DNA from: JAFNAG01 sp963824985
GTDB taxonomy: Bacteria > Acidobacteriota > UBA6911
DNA: 64,000 nucleotides
Direction: 5' to 3'
Assembly (NCBI GenBank): GCA_963824985.1
Contig: CAWGRQ010000034.1
Coordinates: 62,001-126,000, forward strand
This document shows, in pieces, positions 27,162 through 35,511 of this stretch; within the stretch, counting starts at the first letter, position 1; the number at the start of each line of letters is the position of its first letter. Made by a program: the position numbers and the translations under genes. Under the pieces are notes generated by a model, which was not told the DNA's origin, ran no database searches, and saw only the letters and a program-made list of their open reading frames with translations.

Positions 27162-29387
27162 TCACCGCCTGATATATCCCACTTCGGCCAGCAGCTCGAG
27201 ATAGGCGGCAACGGCCTGGAGCGGCAGGTCGGCATCCAGTTCGGCCGCGGCATCGTCGCGAATCTCGGTGATGGAAGTATGTCCATTGACGAAGTTGAGC
27301 AGAGCCGACATCTGCCCGGAAGTGAGCGCAATGGCTTTCAGTGCGTCCGGGCGCTCCTTCACGTATTTCATGTAAGGTTCGAACCGGGAAATATTGAATT
27401 CCTTCCCTTTCGCTTCGGGGCTGATCCCGGGGATAACCTTGGCATACCTGGCGCGCAGGATGTCATCCTCGGGTTCCCGGGGCGCCGCCGCTCCAAGCCG
27501 CTTCGCCTTAGAGGCGGCGTAGCTCAGGACCTGCGTTTTCAGACCCTGCCCGTACAGTTCCCATTGGCGGACCCGATCGGCAACCGCGGCCAGGGCGCCA
27601 GCCGATCCGGTGGAGATATCGTCGATCGAGCGCAGGGCGCCGGTCTCGCGCTTGATTCCGAAACGAACCAGGTTGAGCGCCTGCGCCGTTTCCCGGGCGA
27701 GCGTCCCGGCGTCCGCCGCGTCGAGCCGGTTCATTGCCATGGGGATCTCGCGCTCCGCGACCCGGCGATAGCCGTATTGGGAGACGGCATCGGCCAGGTC
27801 GGGAACCATGCCGTCCGAGCACGCAGCCGCCGCCCAGCCGGCCGCGGCGCCGATGAAGGCCACGCGCTTCATCTGGGTGGCATCCGCCTTGTCAGGCGTA
27901 TCCGCATCGGTGTGGTACCACTGGTCCGGCCAGGTAAAGAACTCGATGCCGGGCACGGCCACCGCCGGGTTGTTGAAGCAGACGTGATCGCTGCCGCCCG
28001 TGGCCCGATGAATGAAGAAGCGGAAGGCGTCGCGCGAGCCGCTCTTCTCCCAGATCGGATCGGGAAAGAGCTGGCCGCGCAGCAGGCTGCGGGGAGCTCC
28101 CGGCAGATAGACAATGTCGTTGGTCCGCCAGACATAATTCAGGATCGTCTGGGACAGACCATCCAGGTACGAGGGGAGGTGACTGGGACATTCACTCATG
28201 GTAAAGAGCGAGTTGTTTTTGCGTAGCGCCTCGCCGACCATGTCCATGTTGATGTTGATCGACCACTGGCCGGCCAGCGCCGGATTCCGCTTAATGAATT
28301 CATAGGTGCCGCTGATTTCGTTGATCCACAGGAAGTGCAGCGTCCGGCGAGGCCGGGGGAGTTCTCCGGATGCGATGAGCCGGTTCAGCGTGCGGAGAAT
28401 TTCCAGTTCAACCACCACCCCGCTCATGTCGTCGTTGGCGCCGCGCTTGATGAATCCCTCAAAGAGGTGCCCGGTATAGATGACCCCCTTTTTCCCAGGG
28501 TCGGTGCCGGGAATCCAGGCGTAGACCCCTTCGGTTTTGTCCCGAAAGCGCTCGCTGCGGGCGCGGGCGCGAACCGTGACTTTGCGATTCCCTTCCACCA
28601 GCTCCAGGAGTTCGGACCATTGCCGCCAGGAGATCACAATCCCGATCTTGAGATTCTGCATCCCTTCAAACGACGCCGAAGAATACAGGACCTGGTCGGG
28701 ATCCTGGTAGCGCTCCTGGGCGTTGAACGTGACGATGCCGGCGAAACCCGCCTGATCGAACGCCTGCAGCAGTTCGCCGCCGGCGGACCAGACCAGGGCC
28801 AGCCGGCCGGCATATTTCTCCTGCCGCCCGCCGCCCTGCATGGCTTTGATCTGGTCGGGCGTCATCGGCGCCAGATACACGAGTTCCCCGGTGATGTCGC
28901 TGGTCACCGATCCCCGCATGATCAGCGCCGCATCGGCGCCCAGGCGCCCAATCAGCCGCTTCTCGGGTTCGAGCGTCCAGAACTCCCCTTCAAGCGGATA
29001 ATCGGTAGACGTCGTGCCCGGATACGATTCGACCCTGACGGTTTCAATCCCGTAGCCGCGGACCATGTCGACGAGTTTGCGGGTCTCCTCCATGGTCTCC
29101 GCGAATTCCCCGGGATCGCGCACCCAGGGGGCGCCGGCCAGACGCACCAGGTTGTTGAAGGCGATCGACCCGGACACCTCGTTCGCCAGCCGAGTCAGGA
29201 ACTCCTGCGGCAAGGGCGTCTTCAGCGCCGGATTCTGGCGCGCCGGAGCCGGCTGCCCCGCCTGCCCGCCGGAAGCCTGCACAAAAGGTTCGAAGCCGGG
29301 CGGCGCCGCATACACGGCGGTTGCAATAATCAAGACCAGGATCATGTGACTGATCCGAAATCGGGAACTTTCGATTGGAGTTTTCAT
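27162..29387 (-). CDS. Secreted M28-type peptidase with atypical active site
   Basis: About 741 aa with a signal peptide (ISHMILVLIIATAVYAAPP). It shows an M28 di-zinc layout: YTGHLFEGF (His), RGANDDMSG (Asp), WINEISG (Glu), NINMDMVG (Asp) and YHTDADTPDKAD (His). In most M28 enzymes the fourth position reads EE, the first Glu being the base; here it is Asn-Glu, so activity or mechanism may differ. A PA-like insert lies at about 175-300. It is followed upstream by the penicillin-acylase gene in the same direction, 93 bases apart. Confidence 0.82.
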   Translation of the reverse strand: MKTPIESSRFRISHMILVLIIATAVYAAPPGFEPFVQASGGQAGQPAPARQNPALKTPLPQEFLTRLANEVSGSIAFNNLVRLAGAPWVRDPGEFAETMEETRKLVDMVRGYGIETVRVESYPGTTSTDYPLEGEFWTLEPEKRLIGRLGADAALIMRGSVTSDITGELVYLAPMTPDQIKAMQGGGRQEKYAGRLALVWSAGGELLQAFDQAGFAGIVTFNAQERYQDPDQVLYSSASFEGMQNLKIGIVISWRQWSELLELVEGNRKVTVRARARSERFRDKTEGVYAWIPGTDPGKKGVIYTGHLFEGFIKRGANDDMSGVVVELEILRTLNRLIASGELPRPRRTLHFLWINEISGTYEFIKRNPALAGQWSININMDMVGEALRKNNSLFTMSECPSHLPSYLDGLSQTILNYVWRTNDIVYLPGAPRSLLRGQLFPDPIWEKSGSRDAFRFFIHRATGGSDHVCFNNPAVAVPGIEFFTWPDQWYHTDADTPDKADATQMKRVAFIGAAAGWAAAACSDGMVPDLADAVSQYGYRRVAEREIPMAMNRLDAADAGTLARETAQALNLVRFGIKRETGALRSIDDISTGSAGALAAVADRVRQWELYGQGLKTQVLSYAASKAKRLGAAAPREPEDDILRARYAKVIPGISPEAKGKEFNISRFEPYMKYVKERPDALKAIALTSGQMSALLNFVNGHTSITEIRDDAAAELDADLPLQAVAAYLELLAEVGYIRR

Positions 29388-29490
29388 GGGCCAGCAGTCT
29401 ATCATCGCAGGTTCCCGCTCCGATACTGGTTCGTGGATCCGACCTCCGGAAATTGTGGCATCGCCCAAGCCCTGCACACGGATACGCATC

Positions 29491-29618
29491 TGTTTAGCCG
29501 ATGCTGGACGGCAGAACGCAAAGACGCAAGGACGCAAAGAGATTCCTTTCGGTTCGCGGGCATGGGCGGCCTTGAGCCTTTGCGTTTTGCTTCTTCATCC
29601 ATTTGATTTGGCTAAACA
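29491..29618 (+). mobile_element. Family A MITE-like element, copy 3
   Basis: A 128-bp copy with both ends, TGTTTAGCC (29491-29499) and GGCTAAACA (29610-29618). It has the AACGCAAAGACGCAAGGACGC motif on the left and TGCGTTTTGCTTCTTCATCCA on the right. It lies about 100 bases upstream of the M28 gene start and could affect its promoter. Confidence 0.7.
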
Positions 29619-29733
29619 ACTACACGGATACAATCCGCGCTTATCCGCATCCATCCTTGTCCTGAGATGTCATGCTTCATGAATATTGCGGGTCAGCTCT
29701 ACTCCCCCGCTGCAGCTTCGTTTCCCGGGCCTA

Positions 29734-30303
29734 TCATCCGCCGAGAAAAAACTGATGAAGCCTGCGATCATTCGTCAGTTCGGGATGAAAGGCCGTCGCC
29801 AGGAGGTTCCCCTGGCGCGCGGCGACGATTGCGCCGTCCGGGAGGGTGGCCAGCACCTCAACCTCCGGCCCGACGGCGGAGATCAGAGGGGCGCGGATGA
29901 AGATGCCGTGGAAAGGAGCAGGCGGCTGCAGCACGGGTATGTCGAGATCGATTTCAAAGCTGTCGGTCTGCCGCCCGAAGGCATTGCGCCGGACGCTGAT
30001 GTCCATGACGCCAATTCGCGGTTGCGGCGCGCCCGCATCCCTGGCCAGGAAAATCATTCCGGCGCAGGTACCCCAGACCGGCTTGCCTGAAAGGCACAGC
30101 GCGCGCAACGGTTCCATCATTCCAAAGGAGGTGGCGAGCTTGCCGAATGTAGTGCTTTCGCCGCCCGGCAGAATCAGGCCATCCAGACCGGGGAGTTCCT
30201 CGGGCTTGCGCACCGTCACGGCCTCAATCCCCAGCGCCCGCAACATCGCGATGTGTTCCAGGAAATCTCCCTGAAGCGCCAGAACGCCTATCTTTTTCAG
30301 CAT
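29734..30303 (-). CDS. pdxT: Pyridoxal 5'-phosphate synthase glutaminase subunit PdxT
   Basis: 189 aa. Class I glutamine amidotransferase fold with nucleophile C80 (VWGTCAGM) and catalytic H173/E175 (AFHPELTND). GVLALQGDFLEH at the N-terminus and GGESTT are PdxT signatures. It supplies ammonia to PdxS for de novo vitamin B6 synthesis. pdxS lies upstream in the same direction but 450 bases away, with two repeat elements in between. Confidence 0.95.
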   Translation of the reverse strand: MLKKIGVLALQGDFLEHIAMLRALGIEAVTVRKPEELPGLDGLILPGGESTTFGKLATSFGMMEPLRALCLSGKPVWGTCAGMIFLARDAGAPQPRIGVMDISVRRNAFGRQTDSFEIDLDIPVLQPPAPFHGIFIRAPLISAVGPEVEVLATLPDGAIVAARQGNLLATAFHPELTNDRRLHQFFLGG

Positions 30304-30345
30304 TCTTCCATTCTCCGTAATGATTCAGCCTTTTTCAAAGCGGTA

Positions 30346-30515
30346 TTTCATGGGCATTTGGCGCACCCGGTGACGCATGAAAAGATCGCGCTGCCTTCGT
30401 CGACGATCATCGGCGTCGGGATCGGAATCGCTATCGCTATCGGCTTTTTCAGACTGGGAAGGCCGATTGGGACTGCGATTGCGACCCCGAAGGTTGTCGC
30501 CATTCCCGCTATTTT
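30346..30515 (+). repeat. Family C module plus hexamer-phased hairpin (family D)
   Basis: The module GGCGCACCCGGTGACGCATGAAAA (to 30384) is followed by hexamer steps (GTCGGG ATCGGA ATCGCT ATCGCT ATCGGC). The right arm, GACTGGGAAGGCC through GCGACCCC (30451-30487), is the exact reverse complement of 57851-57887. It ends near CTATTTTCGGAACAG. Confidence 0.65.
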
Positions 30516-30520
30516 CGGAA

Positions 30521-30720
30521 CAGCCACGGATTGCACAGATTCCACCGATTTGGATGCATAAGGTAAGTGCATATCGAGGTGCGCCGAATAATGTCGTCGT
30601 CTTTGCCTGCATCCTGAAGGGTGCATGAAACACTCCCCTAATGGTAGTGCCTTTAAAAAAATCAGTGTAATCCGTGAAATCCGTGGCCGCTTTTTGCCGC
30701 CTCTGACCACAGGCCTGAAC
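30521..30720 (+). repeat. Family B dyad element between pdxS and pdxT
   Basis: CAGCCACGGATTGCACAG at the left and ATCCGTGAAATCCGTGGCCGC at the right in inverse orientation, with the shared core AATAATGTCGTCGTCTTTGCCTGCATCCTGAAGGG. No open frame of interest. Confidence 0.7.
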
Positions 30721-30754
30721 CGCTAAACAATCTGCGATTGTCGGATCCCCGGCT

Positions 30755-31645
30755 CTACCACCCTCTCCCCGCGAGCTGTTCCCCTTCCGGAATTTCGCGC
30801 GCCGCGCGTCCCGGCATCGCCTCCCCCAGGCCGCGCGACACGCGCGCGAGGATCCCGGCGTCCGCAAAATGAGTGGTCGCCTCGACGATCGCTTTGGCGC
30901 GCCGGGCCGGATCGGCGGACTTGAAGATTCCCGATCCGACGAACACGCCGTCGACTCCGAGCTGCATCATCAGCGCGGCGTCCGCAGGGGTGGCGATGCC
31001 GCCGGCGGCGAAGTTCACCACCGGCAGGCGCCCCAGTTCCACGATCTGCTGCAGCAATTCATAGGGAGCGCCCATCTCCTTGGCCGCGCGCATCCACTCC
31101 TCGCGCCGCAGGCTCTGCAGGCGGCGGATCTCCCCGAACACCGCCCGCGCATGGCGCACCGCTTCCACCACGTCGCCGGTGCCCGCTTCCCCCTTGGTGC
31201 GGATCATCGCCGCGCCCTCACCAATACGCCGAAGAGCCTCCCCCAGATTCCGGCAGCCGCATACGAACGGCACCGTGAACGCGTGTTTGTCGATGTGGTG
31301 CTCCTCATCGGCCGGCGTCAGCACTTCGCTTTCGTCGATGTAATCAACGCCGAGCGCCTGGAGCACCTGCGCCTCGACGAAATGGCCAATGCGCGCCTTG
31401 GCCATCACGGGTACGGTCACCGCTTCCATGATCTCGACGATCTTTGACGGGTCCGCCATGCGCGCCACGCCGCCGTCCCGGCGGATATCGGCGGGCACGC
31501 GCTCAAGAGCCATCACCGCACAGGCGCCCGCATCCTCGGCGATCTTCGCCTGCTCCGCGGTGGTCACATCCATGATGACGCCCCCTTTGAGCATCTGGGC
31601 CAGCCCCGCTTTGACCGTCCAGGTTCCAACACGTTTCTCTTCCAT
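30755..31645 (-). CDS. pdxS: Pyridoxal 5'-phosphate synthase lyase subunit PdxS
   Basis: 296 aa. TIM-barrel enzyme that makes PLP from ribose 5-phosphate, glyceraldehyde 3-phosphate and ammonia. Catalytic lysines are K83 (VMAKARIGHF) and K151 (IRTKGEAGTG), with D26 at the first strand. VNFAAGGIATPADAALMMQLG is the phosphate loop. GGAGG lies before ATG 31645; the open frame to 31891 overlaps the upstream gene and is discarded. Confidence 0.97.
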   Translation of the reverse strand: MEEKRVGTWTVKAGLAQMLKGGVIMDVTTAEQAKIAEDAGACAVMALERVPADIRRDGGVARMADPSKIVEIMEAVTVPVMAKARIGHFVEAQVLQALGVDYIDESEVLTPADEEHHIDKHAFTVPFVCGCRNLGEALRRIGEGAAMIRTKGEAGTGDVVEAVRHARAVFGEIRRLQSLRREEWMRAAKEMGAPYELLQQIVELGRLPVVNFAAGGIATPADAALMMQLGVDGVFVGSGIFKSADPARRAKAIVEATTHFADAGILARVSRGLGEAMPGRAAREIPEGEQLAGRGW

Positions 31646-31697
31646 GACATTCCTCCGTTTCGTCTTTTTGAAGGCAGACAGCGCCGCGCCCTGCCCT

Positions 31698-33179
31698 TCA
31701 GGGAACGGCCTGCCGGATGGCGCGGCCCAGCCGCCGAATCCCCTCGCGGATCTCCGCTTCCTCGAGATTCGAAATCGAGACCCGGAACGATTTGTCACCG
31801 TCAACCCGGGGGAAATAAAAGGCGCCCGGCGAGACGCTGACGCGTTCCCGGGCGCAAATCTGATAAAAGCGTCCCTCATCCACCTGCGCATTCAGGAACT
31901 TGACCCAGATAAGAAAACCGCCCGCGGGCTGCGTCCAACGGACATGCTCGACCGGCAGGCGGTCGCGCAGCGCCGACAGCGCCGTCAGCATGCGTTTGCG
32001 GAATTCACGGTGCATGCGGCGCACATGCCGGTCGAAATACTCGCGGCGGCAGAAATCGTAGAGTGCCGCCTGCAACAGCGGCGTGGACGTGAGATCGCTG
32101 ATCCGTTTGATGGCCAGAAGCCGCTGGATGCATTCCCGGTCGGCGGCAATCCAGCCGATGCGTACCCCCGGGAACAGCACCTTGGAGAAGGTCCCCAGAT
32201 AGATCACCAGCCGGTTCTGATCCATCGACTTGATCGGCAGCGACACCTTGCCGAAGTATTTCATTTCTTCTTCGAATCCATCCTCCACCAGCGGCACGCG
32301 GTGCCGGCTGCATATCTCCAGGAGTTGCTCCCGGTGGGCCTGGCTGGTAGTCACGCCGGTCGGGTTTTGGAAATTCGGCATGGTATAGATAAAGGCAGGC
32401 CGCTGCCGTTTCAATATCCGGCGCAGGAAGTCGAGGTCCATGCCGTCATCCCTCATGGGGACACCCAGAATCCGGCACTCGTGATACCTCAGAATCGGAA
32501 TGACGTTCGCGTAAGTCGGGGATTCGATCGCCACCGTTTCCCCCTTCGGCGCCAGCAGTCGAAACACCAGATCGATCGCCTGCTGCGATCCGTTGGTGAT
32601 GAGAATCTCGTCGGCCTCCACGGAGAGTCCGTGGATCCGGCTGCGCGCCGCGATGTACTCCCGTAGTGGACGATACCCCTGGGCCTCGCCATAGTTCAGC
32701 AGCGACGGCCCTTGGCGCACCAGCACATGCTGGAGACAACGGCGGAAATCCTCCAGAGGAAACAGCCGGCTGTCCATGTCCAGGCGGCTCAGATTGATTT
32801 CGCCCGGGGAGGTTTCCGAGTGGATCTTGCCGGTGCTGGCCACCATCTGGCGGTAAACCGTTTCCCCGGCACGCGGAGCAGCCTCCTGCCAGCGAATGGC
32901 GCCGGCTCCGGACCGGCTTCGTGCGTCGGCGATGCGGCCGCGCTCCCGGACGCGCGTGTACGATCCGGGCCGGCTCTCGATGTACCCCAGGGCCCACAAT
33001 TCCTGATAGGCTTCGCACACGGTGGTCCGGTTCACCCCCAACGCCTGTGCGAGATTTCGGGTGGCCGGGAGCCGCGCGCCGACCTTTAAGGTCCCCCCCT
33101 CCATGAGCCGCCGGAGTTGGTTCGCGATCTGCAGAAACACGGGGATCGCCGCCAGGCGATCGATTTTTACCAGCACCAT
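31698..33179 (-). CDS. pdxR: MocR/PdxR-family regulator (GntR HTH fused to aminotransferase domain)
   Basis: 493 aa. Winged-helix GntR domain at residues 10-78 (LPATRNLAQALGVNRTTVCEAYQEL), linker to about 120, then a fold-type I aminotransferase domain with PLP lysine K333 (GTFSKVLFPGVRIGW) and the PLP-contact motif PNFQNPTG (268-275). PdxR members sense PLP and control pdxST. Here it is the first gene of the pdxR-pdxS unit (52-base gap), so it probably regulates itself and pdxS. The name rests on this neighbourhood; other MocR roles cannot be excluded. Confidence 0.8.
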   Translation of the reverse strand: MVLVKIDRLAAIPVFLQIANQLRRLMEGGTLKVGARLPATRNLAQALGVNRTTVCEAYQELWALGYIESRPGSYTRVRERGRIADARSRSGAGAIRWQEAAPRAGETVYRQMVASTGKIHSETSPGEINLSRLDMDSRLFPLEDFRRCLQHVLVRQGPSLLNYGEAQGYRPLREYIAARSRIHGLSVEADEILITNGSQQAIDLVFRLLAPKGETVAIESPTYANVIPILRYHECRILGVPMRDDGMDLDFLRRILKRQRPAFIYTMPNFQNPTGVTTSQAHREQLLEICSRHRVPLVEDGFEEEMKYFGKVSLPIKSMDQNRLVIYLGTFSKVLFPGVRIGWIAADRECIQRLLAIKRISDLTSTPLLQAALYDFCRREYFDRHVRRMHREFRKRMLTALSALRDRLPVEHVRWTQPAGGFLIWVKFLNAQVDEGRFYQICARERVSVSPGAFYFPRVDGDKSFRVSISNLEEAEIREGIRRLGRAIRQAVP

Positions 33180-33223
33180 CGCACCCCTCCCCCCGTCGTC
33201 GTCGCCAGAACGACAGATGATAC

Positions 33224-33235
33224 AATCATATGATT
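33224..33235. promoter_or_regulatory. Perfect 12-bp palindrome upstream of the PdxR-like gene
   Basis: AATCATATGATT lies 45 bases before the start of the regulator gene, next to TATCAT (minus strand) that could be a -10 box. It is a candidate operator for the MocR-type regulator; inferred from position and symmetry. Confidence 0.35.
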
Positions 33236-33362
33236 ACTCCGATATCGGTTGACCGGCAACAGCCAATTATTGGTATACCCACACCATCCAATTATTTTAT
33301 GTGGAAGCGGCGGCTCCTCCCCCGACGGAGTGTAATTGGAAGTGACAGCCACTCCCCGGGAT

Positions 33363-33760
33363 TCAAGACAAAACGCCACGGATTTCACGGATTTCACAGA
33401 TTCACAAACAATATTCTCGATCATTTGCCAGGACCGCGGGTGAGATACGATGGAGGCTGAAATGCCCGATGAAGAGCTCTCAGGAGCGGTCATCGGCGCT
33501 GTGATGGAGGTTCCGAAACCGCCAGGTTTTTTGAATCTGTGCAATCCGTGAAATCCGTGGCGTTTTTGTTTTTGTTCCCAATTCACATTTAAAGCAGAAC
33601 ACAATGCGCTGTGTGCCCTGACCGCTACAAAACTCCGGTCGGCGCCAATCCTCAACCGCGGAATCAGGTCGCTCCATTTCAAAAGTACGATCCGCCAGGT
33701 TTTTTGAATCTGTGCAATCCGTGAAATCCGTGGCGTTTTTGTTTTTGTTCCCAATTCACA
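33363..33760. repeat. Cluster of ATCCGTGAAATCCGTGG repeats, including a 69-bp direct repeat
   Basis: Positions 33519-33587 and 33692-33760 appear identical (CCGCCAGGTTTTTTGAATC through CCCAATTCACA), 173 bases apart. An inverted relative (GCCACGGATTTCACGGATTTCACAG) is at 33369-33393. The interval 33180-33792 has no protein gene. Confidence 0.75.
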
Positions 33761-33792
33761 ATGAAAGCGGCGGGCGTGGTACACTGATATTT

Positions 33793-34332
33793 ATGTTTCC
33801 GATCAGCCTGATGCTCTACCTCCTGACGCAAGCGGCACAGCCGGCGCCACCGTCGGACTTGCCTGCGGCCCCCGGCGTCTATCACCGGCAGGACGGCGCC
33901 CGATGGGCAATGATTGAGCCGGCCGTCATCGCCGACACCAAGACCAAGGGGATGGATCTGTTCCTCGAAACCGGAGGCTTCTACAGCCCCGATCTGACCG
34001 TGATCTATCAGGGGGCCCAGGCCCCGACGCAAATCCCCGAGACCCGTCCCCTGTTTTATGTGCGTGGCATCGGCTCCGCGAAGGATGCCGTCATCGTCCG
34101 GCTGACGCGCAAAAAGGACAGCCGCACCATGCAGACCTCGGCAGCGTCGGCAGCCACGGACAACAAGGGAGGATTCGTCAAGAAGGACATCCGGAATGTG
34201 ACGGTGACGGTCTTCTCCGACAATTTGTTTGCGATAATCCCCGACGACCCGCTGAAGCCCGGAGAGTACCTGCTCCTGCTCGGGTTGGCCCATCCCGGAT
34301 TCGATTTCGGCGTCCCGCCGGGCGGGAAGTAA
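33793..34332 (+). CDS. Hypothetical exported protein
   Basis: 179 aa with a short signal (MFPISLMLYLLTQAAQ) and a Pro-rich start. The remainder looks beta-rich (GVYHRQDGARWAMIEPAVI, NVTVTVFSDNLFAIIP, GEYLLLLGL). I recognise no named family. Start ATG 33793 chosen because the longer frame begins inside a repeat. It ends 14 bases before the convergent PHP gene. Confidence 0.6.
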   Translation: MFPISLMLYLLTQAAQPAPPSDLPAAPGVYHRQDGARWAMIEPAVIADTKTKGMDLFLETGGFYSPDLTVIYQGAQAPTQIPETRPLFYVRGIGSAKDAVIVRLTRKKDSRTMQTSAASAATDNKGGFVKKDIRNVTVTVFSDNLFAIIPDDPLKPGEYLLLLGLAHPGFDFGVPPGGK

Positions 34333-34345
34333 ATGCGGGCTTTTT

Positions 34346-35140
34346 TTACAGGGGAATCAGGGATGGCCGGCGCCGCTCAAATCCGGTGAGGTAACGCAAT
34401 CCCGCCGCACGCGCGGCCCCCAGGGCCGCATCGAGTTGAAAGGCTGCCTCTTTGGGCCGATGCGCGTCTGAACCCAGTGTAACCCGCTCTCCGCCCATTT
34501 CGACAAACCAGCGCAGGATCTGCTCCCCCGGAATGAGCACCCGTGCAGCCTTGCGCATGGCCGAGGTGTTGATTTCGAGGGCAGTACCGTGCTCGATGCA
34601 GTTCCGCAGCACCGGGCGGATCGAATCTTCATAGGCGCGCGGATCATAGCTCCCATACACATCGAATCCCGTGCGCACGGCGACATCGAAATGGCCAAGG
34701 ATATCGAATCCGCCCGCGCGGGTCATGATTTCCAGTTCTTCGAAGTACGATCGGAACGAGTCTTCCGCGGGGCGCTGGAAATAGGCGGCATCAAAAACCG
34801 TGCTGCGCCCGACCCAGTGCAGCGAGCCAATGGCGTAATCGAAGGGCGCCCGCGCCAGCATGGCGCTCATTTCGGATGGGAATAGATGGGGTTCCCCGAC
34901 TTCGATCCCGGCCCGGATCACCAGCCGTCCGTCGAACAGGGTCCGGCAGCGTTGCAGTTCCTCGAGCCAGGGCTCCAGACGCAGCCAGTCGCGCGGCCGT
35001 TCATCAGGATGCAGATCGTAGTGTTCGGCGAACCCGACCTCCATGACCCCGGCCGCCAATGCGCTGCGGCACATCTCTTCCATGGATGCGTGGCCGTCCG
35101 GCGAAAAATCGGAGTGCAGATGATAGTCGTGGAGGAACAT
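34346..35140 (-). CDS. Histidinol-phosphatase-type PHP-domain phosphoesterase
   Basis: 264 aa. PHP metal motifs are HLHSDFSPDG (H7, H9), FAEHYDLH, GIEVGE, IGSLHWV, LGHFDVA and the C-terminal GSDAHRP. This order fits the HisK class of histidinol phosphatase, which removes phosphate from L-histidinol phosphate. No other his genes are near, so a different small phosphoester remains possible. Confidence 0.82.
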   Translation of the reverse strand: MFLHDYHLHSDFSPDGHASMEEMCRSALAAGVMEVGFAEHYDLHPDERPRDWLRLEPWLEELQRCRTLFDGRLVIRAGIEVGEPHLFPSEMSAMLARAPFDYAIGSLHWVGRSTVFDAAYFQRPAEDSFRSYFEELEIMTRAGGFDILGHFDVAVRTGFDVYGSYDPRAYEDSIRPVLRNCIEHGTALEINTSAMRKAARVLIPGEQILRWFVEMGGERVTLGSDAHRPKEAAFQLDAALGAARAAGLRYLTGFERRRPSLIPL

Positions 35141-35226
35141 GAATGCCGGCCACTCTTAAAAAATCGGTAAACTCCGTGGTCGCTTTTTGCATTTGGTCAA
35201 CAACCAGCGAAATTATTCAGCCCTGG

Positions 35227-35470
35227 TAAAAGCAGCCACGGATTCCACGGATTTCACCGATTTGGATGCATGAGGCGAGCGGGTATCGAAGCGCGCCAAA
35301 TGATGTCGGCTTTGCCCTCACCCTGGAGGGTAGAAGAAACACTCCCCTGATGGCAGTGCCTTTAAAAAAAATCAGTGTAATCCGTGAAATCCGTGGCCGC
35401 TTTTTGCTGCCTCTGACCAAATGCCTAATCAGTTATTAAAAACCGATTGCGATGGCGACCCCCGACCGCC
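35227..35470 (+). repeat. Family B dyad element followed by a hexamer arm
   Basis: AAAAGCAGCCACGGATTCCACGG at the left and AATCCGTGAAATCCGTGGCCGC at the right, core GCGCGCCAAATGATGTCGGC. The right end (TTATTAAAAACC) runs into GATTGCGATGGCGACC, similar to the D arm that follows the B element at 58144. Confidence 0.65.
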
Positions 35471-35511
35471 GGAGCGGCGGCCTGCATTCCGCACCGGCGG
35501 GGGTGCCGCGA

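Noticed and set aside
27141..28226. 361-residue plus-strand open frame
   Set aside because: Antisense shadow of the M28 gene, with a composition typical of reverse-complement frames in GC-rich DNA.
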